Positions 9,046 through 17,821 of a stretch of DNA of 51,882 bases are shown here, one piece after another. The notes under the pieces are model-generated. The model made no database searches. It saw only the letters and a list, made by a program, of their open reading frames with translations, and was not told the DNA's origin. Each line of letters opens with the position of its first letter. Within the stretch, counting starts at the first letter, position 1. A program made the position numbers and the translations under genes. Source of the stretch: Ruminococcaceae bacterium UBA7212 (GTDB lineage Bacteria; Bacillota; Clostridia; Oscillospirales; Acutalibacteraceae); assembly GCA_002490525.1 (NCBI GenBank), contig DKUE01000028.1:1-51882 (forward strand). The letters run 5' to 3'.

Positions 9046-9453
9046 TTATTCATCATAATCAATATCCTGCCCGACAAAATCGTCCTTTTCCGTTTTTGAC
9101 ACAAGCACGACATCGTCTTTTCCGCGAACACCTGAAAAAATCGCGGTAATTTTCTGATTCACGGCTAAAAAATGCTCACGACGGGGAAAGGTGTCTGCAT
9201 AATAAGCTTCAAAATCCGTCATAAACGACCCATCAGACAACGTCTGCACAGAGAGTCTCGGCAAGACAGCCAATGCACGGTTTTCGCTTTCGGATACCAT
9301 CGCATCTGTATCAAATACACTGTGCAAAAAGAATCCAACCAATATACCGAAAAATAAAAGTACTACCAGCGCGGCGGCTGCACTGTGGAGCAACGGATTC
9401 GGTGCATCGGTACTATTTTGTGCAATTTTTTTCAACTTTTTTAAATAGACCAT
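9046..9453 (-). CDS. short DHHW/AlgX-like membrane protein, MBOAT partner
   Basis: 135 residues from ATG 9453: a cytoplasmic start, one transmembrane helix near residues 25-50, then ESENRALAVLPRLS and DFEAYYADTFPRREHF. This is the N-terminal signature of DHHW proteins that accompany MBOAT acyltransferases in polysaccharide acetylation. Full members are about 350-400 residues and carry an SGNH-like catalytic domain. Here the gene stops right after the signature, with only 19 bases before the next gene, so no remnant of the rest exists. It is either a naturally reduced accessory subunit or a cleanly deleted one. It starts 13 bases after the MBOAT stop. Confidence 0.75.
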   Translation of the reverse strand: MVYLKKLKKIAQNSTDAPNPLLHSAAAALVVLLFFGILVGFFLHSVFDTDAMVSESENRALAVLPRLSVQTLSDGSFMTDFEAYYADTFPRREHFLAVNQKITAIFSGVRGKDDVVLVSKTEKDDFVGQDIDYDE

Positions 9454-9466
9454 ATATTTAACCCTG

Positions 9467-10873
9467 TTAAAACCGGAAGTATAAAAACGGATTGTAGCTG
9501 GAGCCGACCAAAGCGGCGGTAGAGAACCACAGAGCAGCAAAAGCAAAAACTATGCAAGATACATCTACAAGTATTCTGCCGATTTTGCTTTTGTTCAGCC
9601 GATTACCCAAAGAATGTATCTTTGAAAAAACGGGTACAGAAAACACAGCGCCCACAAGCAAAACAACTATATAATTGGTAATTATTGCATTTTGTGTAAC
9701 ATCGGTAAAGCCGTTTGCGCCGAATGCCGCTGCAAAAAACGCTTTAATGGAAGATAAATCTTCAAAATAGAAAAACACCCAGCCGACTAAAATAACCGCA
9801 ACTGTATACAGATGTTTGAAAGCATTGGGCAGTTTTTTTAAAAAATCCCCCAAATACAGCTTTTCGAGCATCAGGAAAAAGAAATAGTACAAACCCCAAA
9901 GTACAAAATTCCACGAAGCACCGTGCCAAAGCCCTGTCAGTAGCCAAACCAACAGCATATTCAACGCCCAGCGCTTACGGTTTCCGCCAAGTGGGATATA
10001 TACATAATCACGGAAAAAAGAGCTTAATGTAATATGCCAGCGCCGCCAAAAATCATTAACGGAACGTGCGGCATACGGATAGCGGAAATTCTCGGGGAAA
10101 TCAAAACCAAACACACGACCCAGGCCGATTGCCATATCTGAATATCCGGAAAAATCGAAATAAATCTGGACAGCATAAGCGGCAATCCCAACCCATGCCC
10201 CGACAACAGACAATGCAGACAAATCGCCGCCAAGCATTTTCTCAGTCAATTCACCGGCAAAATTCGCCACAATTGTCTTTTTTAAAAGTCCGATGCAAAA
10301 GCGCAAAACACCGTTAGCCGCCTTTTGCCAGGTGCAGTTCCGTTCATCAATCTGCGCACAAATATCACTGTAACGCACAATTGGGCCCGCAATCAACTGC
10401 GGAAACATAGACACATACAAAAGCAGTTTATAATAATAAGGCTGCACGGACACGCGTCCGCGGTAAACATCTACTACATAGGTCAAAGCCTGAAATGTAA
10501 AAAATGAAATACCAATCGGCAGAGAAAGCCCCAAAAGCGGTATCTGTAAATGAAACAAGCTGTTGACACTTTCTGCGAAAAAGTCAGTATATTTAAACAC
10601 GCCGAGTGCGGAAAGTGTCAGAACCACCGCAAGAGTCAAAAAAAGCTTTGCCTTCCATGTACCGCGATATTTTTCAATCAGCAAACCCGCAACATAGTCT
10701 ACAGCCGTTGCCGCAAGCATCAGCAAAATATACTTCGGTTCCCCCCATGCATAGAACACAAGGGAAAATAATAAAAGTATAAAATTGCGTACTTTGATTT
10801 TTCCTGACAAAAAGTACGCAACTAAACACAACGGCAAAAATATGTATAAAAAGGTCAAACTTGAGAAGACCAA
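9467..10873 (-). CDS. MBOAT-family O-acyltransferase (AlgI/DltB-like)
   Basis: Polytopic membrane acyltransferase of about 468 residues that transfers an acyl group, usually acetyl, to an extracellular polysaccharide. Diagnostic segments are NDFWRRWHITLSSFFRDYVY and GLWHGASWNFVLWG, containing the conserved MBOAT histidine, and PIGISFFTFQALTY earlier. The start is TTG; I prefer 10873 because the protein then begins VFSSLTFLYIFLPL, the usual MBOAT N-terminus, and GAGTGA lies 6 bases upstream. TTG 10879 is the alternative. It is followed by the short DHHW-like gene, the usual partner. The acceptor polymer is not identifiable. Confidence 0.9.
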   Translation of the reverse strand: MVFSSLTFLYIFLPLCLVAYFLSGKIKVRNFILLLFSLVFYAWGEPKYILLMLAATAVDYVAGLLIEKYRGTWKAKLFLTLAVVLTLSALGVFKYTDFFAESVNSLFHLQIPLLGLSLPIGISFFTFQALTYVVDVYRGRVSVQPYYYKLLLYVSMFPQLIAGPIVRYSDICAQIDERNCTWQKAANGVLRFCIGLLKKTIVANFAGELTEKMLGGDLSALSVVGAWVGIAAYAVQIYFDFSGYSDMAIGLGRVFGFDFPENFRYPYAARSVNDFWRRWHITLSSFFRDYVYIPLGGNRKRWALNMLLVWLLTGLWHGASWNFVLWGLYYFFFLMLEKLYLGDFLKKLPNAFKHLYTVAVILVGWVFFYFEDLSSIKAFFAAAFGANGFTDVTQNAIITNYIVVLLVGAVFSVPVFSKIHSLGNRLNKSKIGRILVDVSCIVFAFAALWFSTAALVGSSYNPFLYFRF

Positions 10874-10910
10874 ATGCAATCACTCACAAATATTATCTAA
10901 ATACTTTTGT

Positions 10911-10916
10911 ATTATA
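10911..10916 (-). promoter_or_regulatory. candidate -10 element upstream of the MBOAT gene
   Basis: TATAAT on the minus strand within an extended TGTGATATAAT context, 38 bases before the start; the -35 region (TGAATT-like) is weak. Confidence 0.45.
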
Positions 10917-10998
10917 TCACAAAGCACATAAAATTCATAGTCTTTTCTGCAAAAAATCAACAATTAAAACCAATAAAATGCTGTATTTTGCAAGCGAG

Positions 10999-11706
10999 TT
11001 AAACCGCTTTTTCCATCTCTTTCCGCAGGCGCTCGATGATTCTTTTTTCCAAACGGGAAATATAACTTTGTGAAATACCGAGAAGTTCAGCAACTTCTTT
11101 TTGCGTATGCTCTTTTTGTCCTGCCAAACCGAAACGCATATACATAATCTGCCTATCTCGCTCTGACAGTAAACCGACACTTTCCAGCAGCAACTTTTTT
11201 TCATCATCATATTCTAAATTTTCATGTATTTCGTCCGGTGAACTGCCTAAAACATCGGACAACAGCAATTCGTTACCGTCCCAATCCACATTTAACGGTT
11301 CATCAATCGATACATCCCCTTTATGCGAACCCATTTTTCGTAAAAACATTAAAATCTCATTTTCAATACAACGGGATGCATATGTAGCGAGCTTTATATT
11401 CTTCTCCGGTCGGAAGGTATTGACTGCTTTAATCAGTCCGATGGTTCCGATGGAAATCAAATCTTCAACATTCACTCCCGAATTTTCAAATTTCTTTGCA
11501 ATATATACAACCAGACGCAAATTATGTACAATCAGTTCTTCCCGCACCCCTGTTTCCCCTGCCGAAAGGCGCGCTAAAAGCCGCTCTTCGTCCATTTTTG
11601 ACAGCGGTTCGGGCAATGTTTCAGGGCCGTTTATGTAATGAATATCCTCCCGCAGAAAAAACAGACGAATTTTTTGCAGAACCGCCTTTAGTTTTTGCAT
11701 GTACAT
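10999..11706 (-). CDS. sigE: sporulation sigma factor SigE (pro-sigma-E)
   Basis: Mother-cell sigma factor of early sporulation, made as an inactive membrane-bound precursor and cut by SpoIIGA. The 235-residue protein has the pro-region (KLKAVLQKIRLFFLRE), then YINGPETLPEPLS, region 2 (NLRLVVYIAKKFENSG, EDLISIGTIGLIKAVNTF), the NVDWDGNELLLSDVLG linker and region 4 with SQSYISRLEKRI, all closely matching B. subtilis SigE. Start ATG 11706 has GAGGAGG 8 bases upstream. It follows spoIIGA in the usual order, but the spoIIGA frame overlaps it by 86 bases (see findings). Confidence 0.95.
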   Translation of the reverse strand: MYMQKLKAVLQKIRLFFLREDIHYINGPETLPEPLSKMDEERLLARLSAGETGVREELIVHNLRLVVYIAKKFENSGVNVEDLISIGTIGLIKAVNTFRPEKNIKLATYASRCIENEILMFLRKMGSHKGDVSIDEPLNVDWDGNELLLSDVLGSSPDEIHENLEYDDEKKLLLESVGLLSERDRQIMYMRFGLAGQKEHTQKEVAELLGISQSYISRLEKRIIERLRKEMEKAV

Positions 11707-12565
11707 TTTCTGTACCTCCTCTTTCAAAAAAATCGCTGCACAGCAAAACCTCATATTCCGTACCTGAAAAATCCGTTTTGCTTTGCGCTAACAAAATATT
11801 GTTCACTGTATAATTTTGTTTCGGCACGCGGATGCTGTCCGCATAAAACGCCTTCAAAACACCTGCACCGTTTACAGCCGTATACGGAATCAGACGAAGG
11901 TCTTTGGAAAGAACGGTAGGCAATGCGTCCTTTTCCAGAAAAGAACATAGTGAGGGCGGTGCTAATTTTTTTGACAGACGTTGGGAAACCACCAAAACAG
12001 GTGTATTTGAAAAACCGTCTGTCAGTGCGTTACCCGTATCCAATAACGCTTTTGTGCACACCGTTTTTCCTGCGTTTGTGATTTCAACATCATAGACTGT
12101 ATTTTCAGGTGCGCGCCTGCGAATCAAGCGAAAAAAGCAGGTTAAAAATATATAACAAACGACGGTGGAAAGAATTAAAACTTTTATATCAATATCAAAA
12201 TACACCGTGCCGTTTTGATAAATCATACCGTTCGGACGAAAGCACAGCCAAAGCGCCAGCATACAGCCTGCAAATCCGAAATTCACTGAAAAGAACGCCA
12301 AAAAAGCTTTCAAAAGCATCTTTTTACTGTGTATAGGAAACGATGCAAGTACCATAAGCAACGATGCGCAACTGTTCATAACAGCCGTTAAAGGAATCGG
12401 TAAATCCGGCAAAAATATTGTCAGGGAATATATGCTGCCAATCAGTGCACCCAATACGATTCGTTTTCGGCCGCCGTGCAAATGCAGAAAAAGTTTCGTT
12501 ACCGACAGCAAAAAATAATTCACAAATAAATTCGTCGCCATTAGAACATCTGCATATACAATCAA
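11621..12565 (-). CDS. spoIIGA: SpoIIGA, aspartic protease that processes pro-sigma-E
   Basis: Membrane-embedded protease at the sporulation septum. Five or so hydrophobic helices occupy the first 150 residues, followed by the aspartic-protease motif LLDTGNALTDG (Asp176 counting from TTG 12565). The start is uncertain: TTG 12565 gives the family-like IVYADVLMATN start with a GGGTGG site, while GTG 12586 has none. The frame runs 86 bases into sigE, ending in a Gly/Ser/Lys-rich tail unlike the usual compact SpoIIGA end. A TTTTGTCGTA sequence at 12638-12647 resembles a Spo0A box and could mediate the expected Spo0A control; this match is weak. Confidence 0.88.
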   Translation of the reverse strand: MIVYADVLMATNLFVNYFLLSVTKLFLHLHGGRKRIVLGALIGSIYSLTIFLPDLPIPLTAVMNSCASLLMVLASFPIHSKKMLLKAFLAFFSVNFGFAGCMLALWLCFRPNGMIYQNGTVYFDIDIKVLILSTVVCYIFLTCFFRLIRRRAPENTVYDVEITNAGKTVCTKALLDTGNALTDGFSNTPVLVVSQRLSKKLAPPSLCSFLEKDALPTVLSKDLRLIPYTAVNGAGVLKAFYADSIRVPKQNYTVNNILLAQSKTDFSGTEYEVLLCSDFFERGGTENVHAKTKGGSAKNSSVFSAGGYSLHKRP

Positions 12566-12593
12566 TCGCCCACCCGCTTCACACACAATATAC

Positions 12594-12632
12594 GCAAAAA
12601 ATCCGACACCAATATTATATCGGTATCGGATT
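12594..12632 (-). terminator. terminator of the pyrimidine-ruvX operon
   Basis: On the minus strand ATCCGATACC pairs with GGTGTCGGAT around an 11-12 base loop and is followed by TTTTTT. It lies just after ruvX and separates that operon from spoIIGA-sigE. Confidence 0.8.
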
Positions 12633-12659
12633 TGAAATTTTGTCGTATTGTGGGTAACT

Positions 12660-13073
12660 TTAATTTTTCATTTTACGCAAATAATCTTCCAATATAAGCA
12701 CAGCCGAAACCGCATCCACAATTTCTTTGCGTTTTTTACCGCGTGTATCAGTAACATTCAGCATTTGATGCGCAGAAACTGTTGTTAACCGCTCATCCTG
12801 AAAATCTACAGGTAATTTTGCGGTTTCTGAAAGCAAAACACCGAAAGCACGACAAGACTCTGCCCGAAAGCCTTCCGTCCCGTCCATGTTTTTCGGAAGT
12901 CCCAAAACAATCTTTTCGGCATGCTTTTCCTGTGCAATTTGGGTAACACGAGCCGCCAAACGTTCTGCATTTCGCTCATGTATGACTGTGACGGGAGACG
13001 CAAGGACGGCCAATTTATCACAAACGGCAATACCTGTACGCACGTCACCGTAATCCACCGCCAAAATCACCAT
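12660..13073 (-). CDS. ruvX: RuvX/YqgF-family RNase H-fold nuclease (putative Holliday junction resolvase)
   Basis: 137 residues, the normal family size. It has the RNase-H-fold start LAVDYGDVRTGIAV, VLGLPKNMDG, the DERLTT motif and a closing DAVSAVLILEDYL that carries the last acidic residue. The family is linked to pre-16S rRNA 5' processing and Holliday-junction resolution. ATG 13073 lies inside the pyrD end (overlap of 7 bases), so it is translated as the last cistron of the pyrimidine operon. Confidence 0.93.
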   Translation of the reverse strand: MVILAVDYGDVRTGIAVCDKLAVLASPVTVIHERNAERLAARVTQIAQEKHAEKIVLGLPKNMDGTEGFRAESCRAFGVLLSETAKLPVDFQDERLTTVSAHQMLNVTDTRGKKRKEIVDAVSAVLILEDYLRKMKN

Positions 13074-13978
13074 GGCTGTACCTTACCGACAATGTCCGTA
13101 ACAGATTTTTCGCCGTGCGCATCCAAATAGGAATTTAAGCCGTCAATCACCTTTAGCGGTGTATACGCATCGGTGAAATTCGCCGTACCAATCTGTACCG
13201 CAGTTGCTCCTGCCAAAAGCATTTCAACGGCATCCTGCCACTTGGTAATGCCGCCCAAGCCGATTACGGGAATGTGCACACGGTTCGTTGCCTGCCAAAC
13301 CATGCGAAGAGCCACCGGAAACACAGCCGCTCCCGACATGCCGCCTGTATTATTTTTCAGAATCGGGCGGCGTGTGTGAATGTCTATTTTCATGCCGGTC
13401 AGCGTGTTAATTAAAGAAATTGCATCGGCACCGCCGGCTTCCGCCGCCGCGGCTATTTCTGCAATATCTGTTACGTTCGGCGTCAGTTTGACAATCAAGG
13501 GTTGCTTCGCTACAGCTTTAACCCGTTTCGTAATATTTTCTACACTTTTAGGCAATGTACCGAAAGAAACACCGCCTTCCTTGACGTTGGGACAAGAAAT
13601 ATTCATTTCAATCATATCAATTGGTGCATCTTGCAGGCGTCGAACGGTTTCCACGTAATCCTCTACCTGACTGCCCGCAATATTGGCGATAATCACCGTA
13701 TCTGTATTTTCCAACAACGGTAAGTCATGCTGTAAAAATCCTTCAACGCCCGGATTCTGTAATCCCACACTGTTTAAAATACCCGACGGCGTTTCCGCAA
13801 TGCGCGGAGCAGGATTACCCATACGAGGTTCTAAGGTGGTGCCTTTGCAGGAGATACCGCCCAGTCTCGAAATATCATAAAGCCTGGCGTACTCCTGACC
13901 GAAGCCGAAGGTTCCGCTTGCTGTAATTACGGGATTTTTAAAATCCACACCCGCAATATTTACGTGCAAATCAGCCAT
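13067..13978 (-). CDS. pyrD: dihydroorotate dehydrogenase PyrD, class 1B catalytic subunit
   Basis: FMN-containing cytoplasmic enzyme oxidising dihydroorotate to orotate. It shows KNPVITASGTFGFG, NSVGLQNPG, the catalytic-loop Cys in MNISCPNVKEGG and the FMN phosphate site GLGGI...GATAVQIGTANF. The class 1B type pairs with PyrK, encoded immediately upstream with an 8-base overlap. Start ATG 13978 has AAGGAGG upstream within pyrK. All expected active-site motifs are present, unlike the carA and carB of the same operon. Confidence 0.96.
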   Translation of the reverse strand: MADLHVNIAGVDFKNPVITASGTFGFGQEYARLYDISRLGGISCKGTTLEPRMGNPAPRIAETPSGILNSVGLQNPGVEGFLQHDLPLLENTDTVIIANIAGSQVEDYVETVRRLQDAPIDMIEMNISCPNVKEGGVSFGTLPKSVENITKRVKAVAKQPLIVKLTPNVTDIAEIAAAAEAGGADAISLINTLTGMKIDIHTRRPILKNNTGGMSGAAVFPVALRMVWQATNRVHIPVIGLGGITKWQDAVEMLLAGATAVQIGTANFTDAYTPLKVIDGLNSYLDAHGEKSVTDIVGKVQPW

Positions 13979-14738
13979 CAAAATCAACCTCCTTAGCATC
14001 AAAGACCGGACCGTTTTTGCATACATGGCGCATATGCGTACCATCAGCCTCCTGCGTTTTGCAGGCACAAACCAAGCACGCGCCTATGCCGCAGCCCATA
14101 CGCTGCTCCAGTGAAACATAACATTGTACACCGTACTGTGCACACATATCCGCAACACCTTTAAGCATGGGCATAGGTCCGCAGGCATATACCACACAGT
14201 CGGAATTTTCCGAAAGTTTGTCCTTTAAAACATCTGTAACAAACCCTTTTACGCCGAAAGAGCCGTCATTTGTAGTAACCGCAACCGATTGACAGCAGTC
14301 TTTAAATTTATCGAGCAAAATCATTTGTTTGGCGGAACGAAATCCCAAAATCGCCTCTGCTTTTGCACCGTATTCCTGTGCCGCACCAAGCATAGGCGGG
14401 CATCCGATGCCGCCGCCGATAAAAACAGCGCGTTTATCCGCATCCGGGAAAAAGCCGTTGCCGAGCGGACCTAAGACGTCCAGTTCATCGCCCGCATGGC
14501 GTGCGGCAAGCCATTCCGTGCCCTCCCCGCGCACCTCAAATACCAAAGTAATTGTGCCGTTGGCCTTATCAATTTCACTGATGGAAATCGGTCTGCGTAA
14601 CGTTTTTTCACCGCAACGTATATTTACGAACCGCCCGCACCAGCTCTCATTTGCCAGCTCCGCACAATCTAAAACTAAACTGTAGGTAGTCGGATTCAGC
14701 TGTATAATAGATTGAATTTTGTAAGAGGATTGAAACAT
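13971..14738 (-). CDS. pyrK: dihydroorotate dehydrogenase electron-transfer subunit PyrK
   Basis: FAD and [2Fe-2S] protein passing electrons from PyrD to NAD+. It has the FAD-binding RRPISISEI near residue 50, the NAD-binding GGGIGCPPMLGAAQE near residue 105 and the four cluster cysteines in GCGIGACLVCACKT and MRHVCKNG near residues 210-235. Start ATG 14738 (FQSSYKIQSI) has AGGGCA upstream. An 86-base gap from the carB stop contains no strong terminator, so co-transcription is likely. Confidence 0.95.
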   Translation of the reverse strand: MFQSSYKIQSIIQLNPTTYSLVLDCAELANESWCGRFVNIRCGEKTLRRPISISEIDKANGTITLVFEVRGEGTEWLAARHAGDELDVLGPLGNGFFPDADKRAVFIGGGIGCPPMLGAAQEYGAKAEAILGFRSAKQMILLDKFKDCCQSVAVTTNDGSFGVKGFVTDVLKDKLSENSDCVVYACGPMPMLKGVADMCAQYGVQCYVSLEQRMGCGIGACLVCACKTQEADGTHMRHVCKNGPVFDAKEVDFDG

Positions 14739-14824
14739 AACAATTGCCCTGTGATGCAGAATACACAAAAAGCATCAGTCCCTTTCGTGCCCGCACCTGT
14801 CCTTTCTGATGATTTACAAAGGTT

Positions 14825-17821
14825 TTACAGCTTCTGCACACGGATTTCTTCCACGGTATCATTTTCCGCCAAACACGCAACCAATGCAGATGCCGTTTCC
14901 ACAGAAGGTAAAACAGGGATACGGCGCAAAAGTGCCGTGCGGCGAATACGTACATCATCCGAATTGGTTTTCGGACCGCTTTGCGCAGTCGACACAAGAT
15001 ATGACAAACGGTTCTTCAAAATAAGTGTCAGCGTATTCGGCGCGCCTTCATGAATTTTGCGCACGGCATTCGCCGCCACATGGTTAGCGTTCAGCAGTTT
15101 TGCGGTATTGGAGGTTGCATACACCTTAAAATCCTGCTTCAAAAAGGCTTCGCCCAACGGAACAGCCGACTGTTTGTCGGAATCCGCAACAGAAATCAGT
15201 ACACCGCCTGTACGCTTAATGCGCATACCGGAGGCAATAAAGCCCTTCAAAAGTGCCTCTGCAAAGGTATCGGCAACACCCATAACCTCACCCGTAGACT
15301 TCATTTCTGCACCAAGACGAACATCCGTGCCTTCCAACTGTGCAAAGCTGAATACAGGTACCCGTACAAAATATCTGCGCGGTTCCCGATACAGTCCTGT
15401 GCCGATACCGATATCCCGAAGGGACTCACCAAGCATCAGACGCACAGCAAATTCGACAATCGGCAATGCGGAAGCTTTCGTCATAAACGGAATATTCCGT
15501 GTGGCAACCGCGCTCGCGCTTGTAACATAAACCGCGTTGTCGTAGACAACAAATTGAATATTCAAAAGTCCGCGAAGTCCCAGTTCGCGCACTAAGCGCC
15601 CCGTATATTCCACCACATCGTTTCGAATACTTTCCGATAAAGAGACCGACGGATAAACGGAAATGGAGTCACCTGCATGCACCTGCGTTTTTTCAATATG
15701 CTCACAAATACCGGGAATTAAGAAATCCTCACCGTCCGTTAAAACGTCTACCTCAACACCCTTGCCGACCAAAACCTTGCGACCGCCTGTATGGCGGATA
15801 TTCAGCTTATCCAACATATCGAAAAACTCTATTTTGTTTTTCAGCGTTTTGTGTACAGCCGCATCCGCGCCGTAAATCTCCACACCCATGCTGCGCAAAA
15901 TTTCGGATTTTCGCAAAGCTTCGCCGCCGCCAAACACCAAAATGGCGCCGTCAGGCTTTTCAGTTGCCGCGACACTTTCAATATCTTCTGCGGTTATCGG
16001 GTCAACATACAGCTTATCCGTAGCCGCGAAATCCGTAGTATTCGCCGACGGATTGTTGTTAAGCATAACGGTTTCAAAGCCGAAATCACGCAAGCTGTAA
16101 AGCGCCTGATAAGCCGCATAATCCCTGTCCGTACCAAGTCCGACAGAGGTGGGACCGGAGCCGACAACCAAAATCTTTTTCTTTTGGGAGGGATTTGCGC
16201 GCAGGAACATTTCCGCTTCATTATCTTCATCCCAAGCAGAATAGAAATACGGCTTTTGCACATCGTACTCCGCGGCACAGGTGTCAACTGTATTATATGA
16301 AGAAAACGCCTTAAAATCCAAAGCTTCACGGTCTGTCAATTTCAAAATTACTGAATCCAAAAAACCAATAGACTTCGCGTACAGATATGTCTCTTGATTT
16401 ATATGCGTACACAAAGCAGCTTCCGTATCAGCAATATTTTGAAGCTTTGCCAAAAAGAACAAATCAATGCTTGTCTGCGCATGAATGTCTCGCAAAGAAA
16501 AACCGCGTTTAATCGCTTCGTACACCACAAACACGCGTTCATTATCGCGCTGTGCCAGTAAATCGGTAATTTCAGCATCCGTTTTCAAGCGCAGTTTCGG
16601 CAAAGAGATATGCTCGGTTTTCGGATTCACGGAACGAATTGCTTTCAAAAACGCCAGTTCAAACCCCGTACCGATGGCAAATGCCTCGCCGGTCGCCTTC
16701 ATAGTTTCATCCAGTTTTCGGGCAGCATCGTCAAAATTCTCAAAAGACCATTTCGGAATTTTAACAGCACAGTAGTCAATTGCCGGTTCATTTGCCGCCG
16801 TTGTTTTACCTGTGATTTCATTCGGGATTTCATATAACCGATATCCTAAAGCAATTTTTGCACAAACTGCCGCAATCGGGTAGCCCGTTGCTTTGGAAAT
16901 CAGTGCAGTTGTTCGGCTTAACTGCGGTTCCACACTCAAAACAAAATAATCGCCCGAATCGGGATGCAAGGCAAAGCGTACCAAACAAACGCCTTCAATT
17001 TTTAAATGCCCGGTCAGCTTTCTCGCCGCGCGGCGCAGCATGGCGGTTTCCGAATCAGTCAGTGTCTGCGCGGGTAACACCGCAATACTGTCCCCTGTGT
17101 GCACGCCGACGGCGTCAATGTTTTCTGTACTGCACACACTGATGCAGTTTCCGTCTGCGTCCCGGACACAGGCAAATTCAATCTCTTTATAGCCTTCTGC
17201 ACATTTTGTCAGCATTGCCTGTCCCACAAGCGATTTTTGTACACTTTCCGTAAAGCATGTAATCAACTCGCCTTCCGTATTGCATCGAGCGAAAGCGCCC
17301 CCCTCTGCGGAAAAAGCGGATTTGCAGGAAACAGGATAGCCCGCAGTTTCTGCAAATTGCAAGGTTTCCGTTTCAGAACTGACAATCGCCGTGGGTAAAT
17401 ACGGCTCGCCTGCTTCTTGTAACATGGTTTGTATGGCTTGCTCACTGCGTACATTTTTAATTACTTCAGGCTGTGCACCGAGTAAGACCACATGATGTTC
17501 ATCCAAATAACCGTTTTGTGCCAGCTCCAAACAGATTTCCAACCCTGTTCTACCGCCTGCCGTGGCCAGTAAAGCGTCCGGTTTTTCTACTTCAATAATT
17601 TTCTTAACTGTCTCGCTGTTTAACGGTTCAATATATACAGCGTCAGCTAAACGGCGGTCTGTCATCACCGTTGTCGGGTTGGAATTTACGGAAACGACCT
17701 CAATGCCTTCCTGCTTTAAAACACGGCACATTTGCGTTGCTGCATAATCATATTCTGCCGCCTGCCCGATAACAACAGGACCCGCACCAACGACTAAAAT
17801 TTTTCTGAACAGATGCTTCAT
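14825..17821 (-). CDS. carB: degenerate carbamoyl-phosphate synthetase large subunit (CarB-like, likely catalytically dead)
   Basis: 998 residues against about 1,065-1,075 normally. The overall fold is recognisable: VVGAGPVVIGQAAEYDY start, oligomerisation domain (SSYNTVDTCAAEYDV), second half from ILVVGSGPTSVGLG, and a C-terminal MGS-like domain (KIHEGAPNTLTLILKN). Active sites are lost. By alignment to E. coli, Gln285, Glu299, Asn301 and Arg303 are Arg282, Ser296, Glu298 and Gln300; Glu841, Asn843 and Arg845 are Ser768, Ser770 and Val772. The glycine-rich loop of site one is SAEGGAFA, and about 60 residues covering the equivalent loop of the second ATP-grasp domain are absent. The gene is open throughout, overlaps carA by ATGA and has a GGGAGG site. 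Synthesis of carbamoyl phosphate seems impossible; a structural or regulatory role is inference. Confidence 0.85.
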   Translation of the reverse strand: MKHLFRKILVVGAGPVVIGQAAEYDYAATQMCRVLKQEGIEVVSVNSNPTTVMTDRRLADAVYIEPLNSETVKKIIEVEKPDALLATAGGRTGLEICLELAQNGYLDEHHVVLLGAQPEVIKNVRSEQAIQTMLQEAGEPYLPTAIVSSETETLQFAETAGYPVSCKSAFSAEGGAFARCNTEGELITCFTESVQKSLVGQAMLTKCAEGYKEIEFACVRDADGNCISVCSTENIDAVGVHTGDSIAVLPAQTLTDSETAMLRRAARKLTGHLKIEGVCLVRFALHPDSGDYFVLSVEPQLSRTTALISKATGYPIAAVCAKIALGYRLYEIPNEITGKTTAANEPAIDYCAVKIPKWSFENFDDAARKLDETMKATGEAFAIGTGFELAFLKAIRSVNPKTEHISLPKLRLKTDAEITDLLAQRDNERVFVVYEAIKRGFSLRDIHAQTSIDLFFLAKLQNIADTEAALCTHINQETYLYAKSIGFLDSVILKLTDREALDFKAFSSYNTVDTCAAEYDVQKPYFYSAWDEDNEAEMFLRANPSQKKKILVVGSGPTSVGLGTDRDYAAYQALYSLRDFGFETVMLNNNPSANTTDFAATDKLYVDPITAEDIESVAATEKPDGAILVFGGGEALRKSEILRSMGVEIYGADAAVHKTLKNKIEFFDMLDKLNIRHTGGRKVLVGKGVEVDVLTDGEDFLIPGICEHIEKTQVHAGDSISVYPSVSLSESIRNDVVEYTGRLVRELGLRGLLNIQFVVYDNAVYVTSASAVATRNIPFMTKASALPIVEFAVRLMLGESLRDIGIGTGLYREPRRYFVRVPVFSFAQLEGTDVRLGAEMKSTGEVMGVADTFAEALLKGFIASGMRIKRTGGVLISVADSDKQSAVPLGEAFLKQDFKVYATSNTAKLLNANHVAANAVRKIHEGAPNTLTLILKNRLSYLVSTAQSGPKTNSDDVRIRRTALLRRIPVLPSVETASALVACLAENDTVEEIRVQKL

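Noticed and set aside
10999..11706. sigE as a general sporulation sigma such as SigF or SigG
   Set aside because: The pro-region, GPETLPEPLS and the NVDWDGNELLLSDVLG linker are specific to SigE, and spoIIGA lies next to it.
15050..16300. Long plus-strand frames opposite carB
   Set aside because: They follow the codon structure of carB on the other strand, have no ribosome sites and no recognisable protein; antisense shadows.
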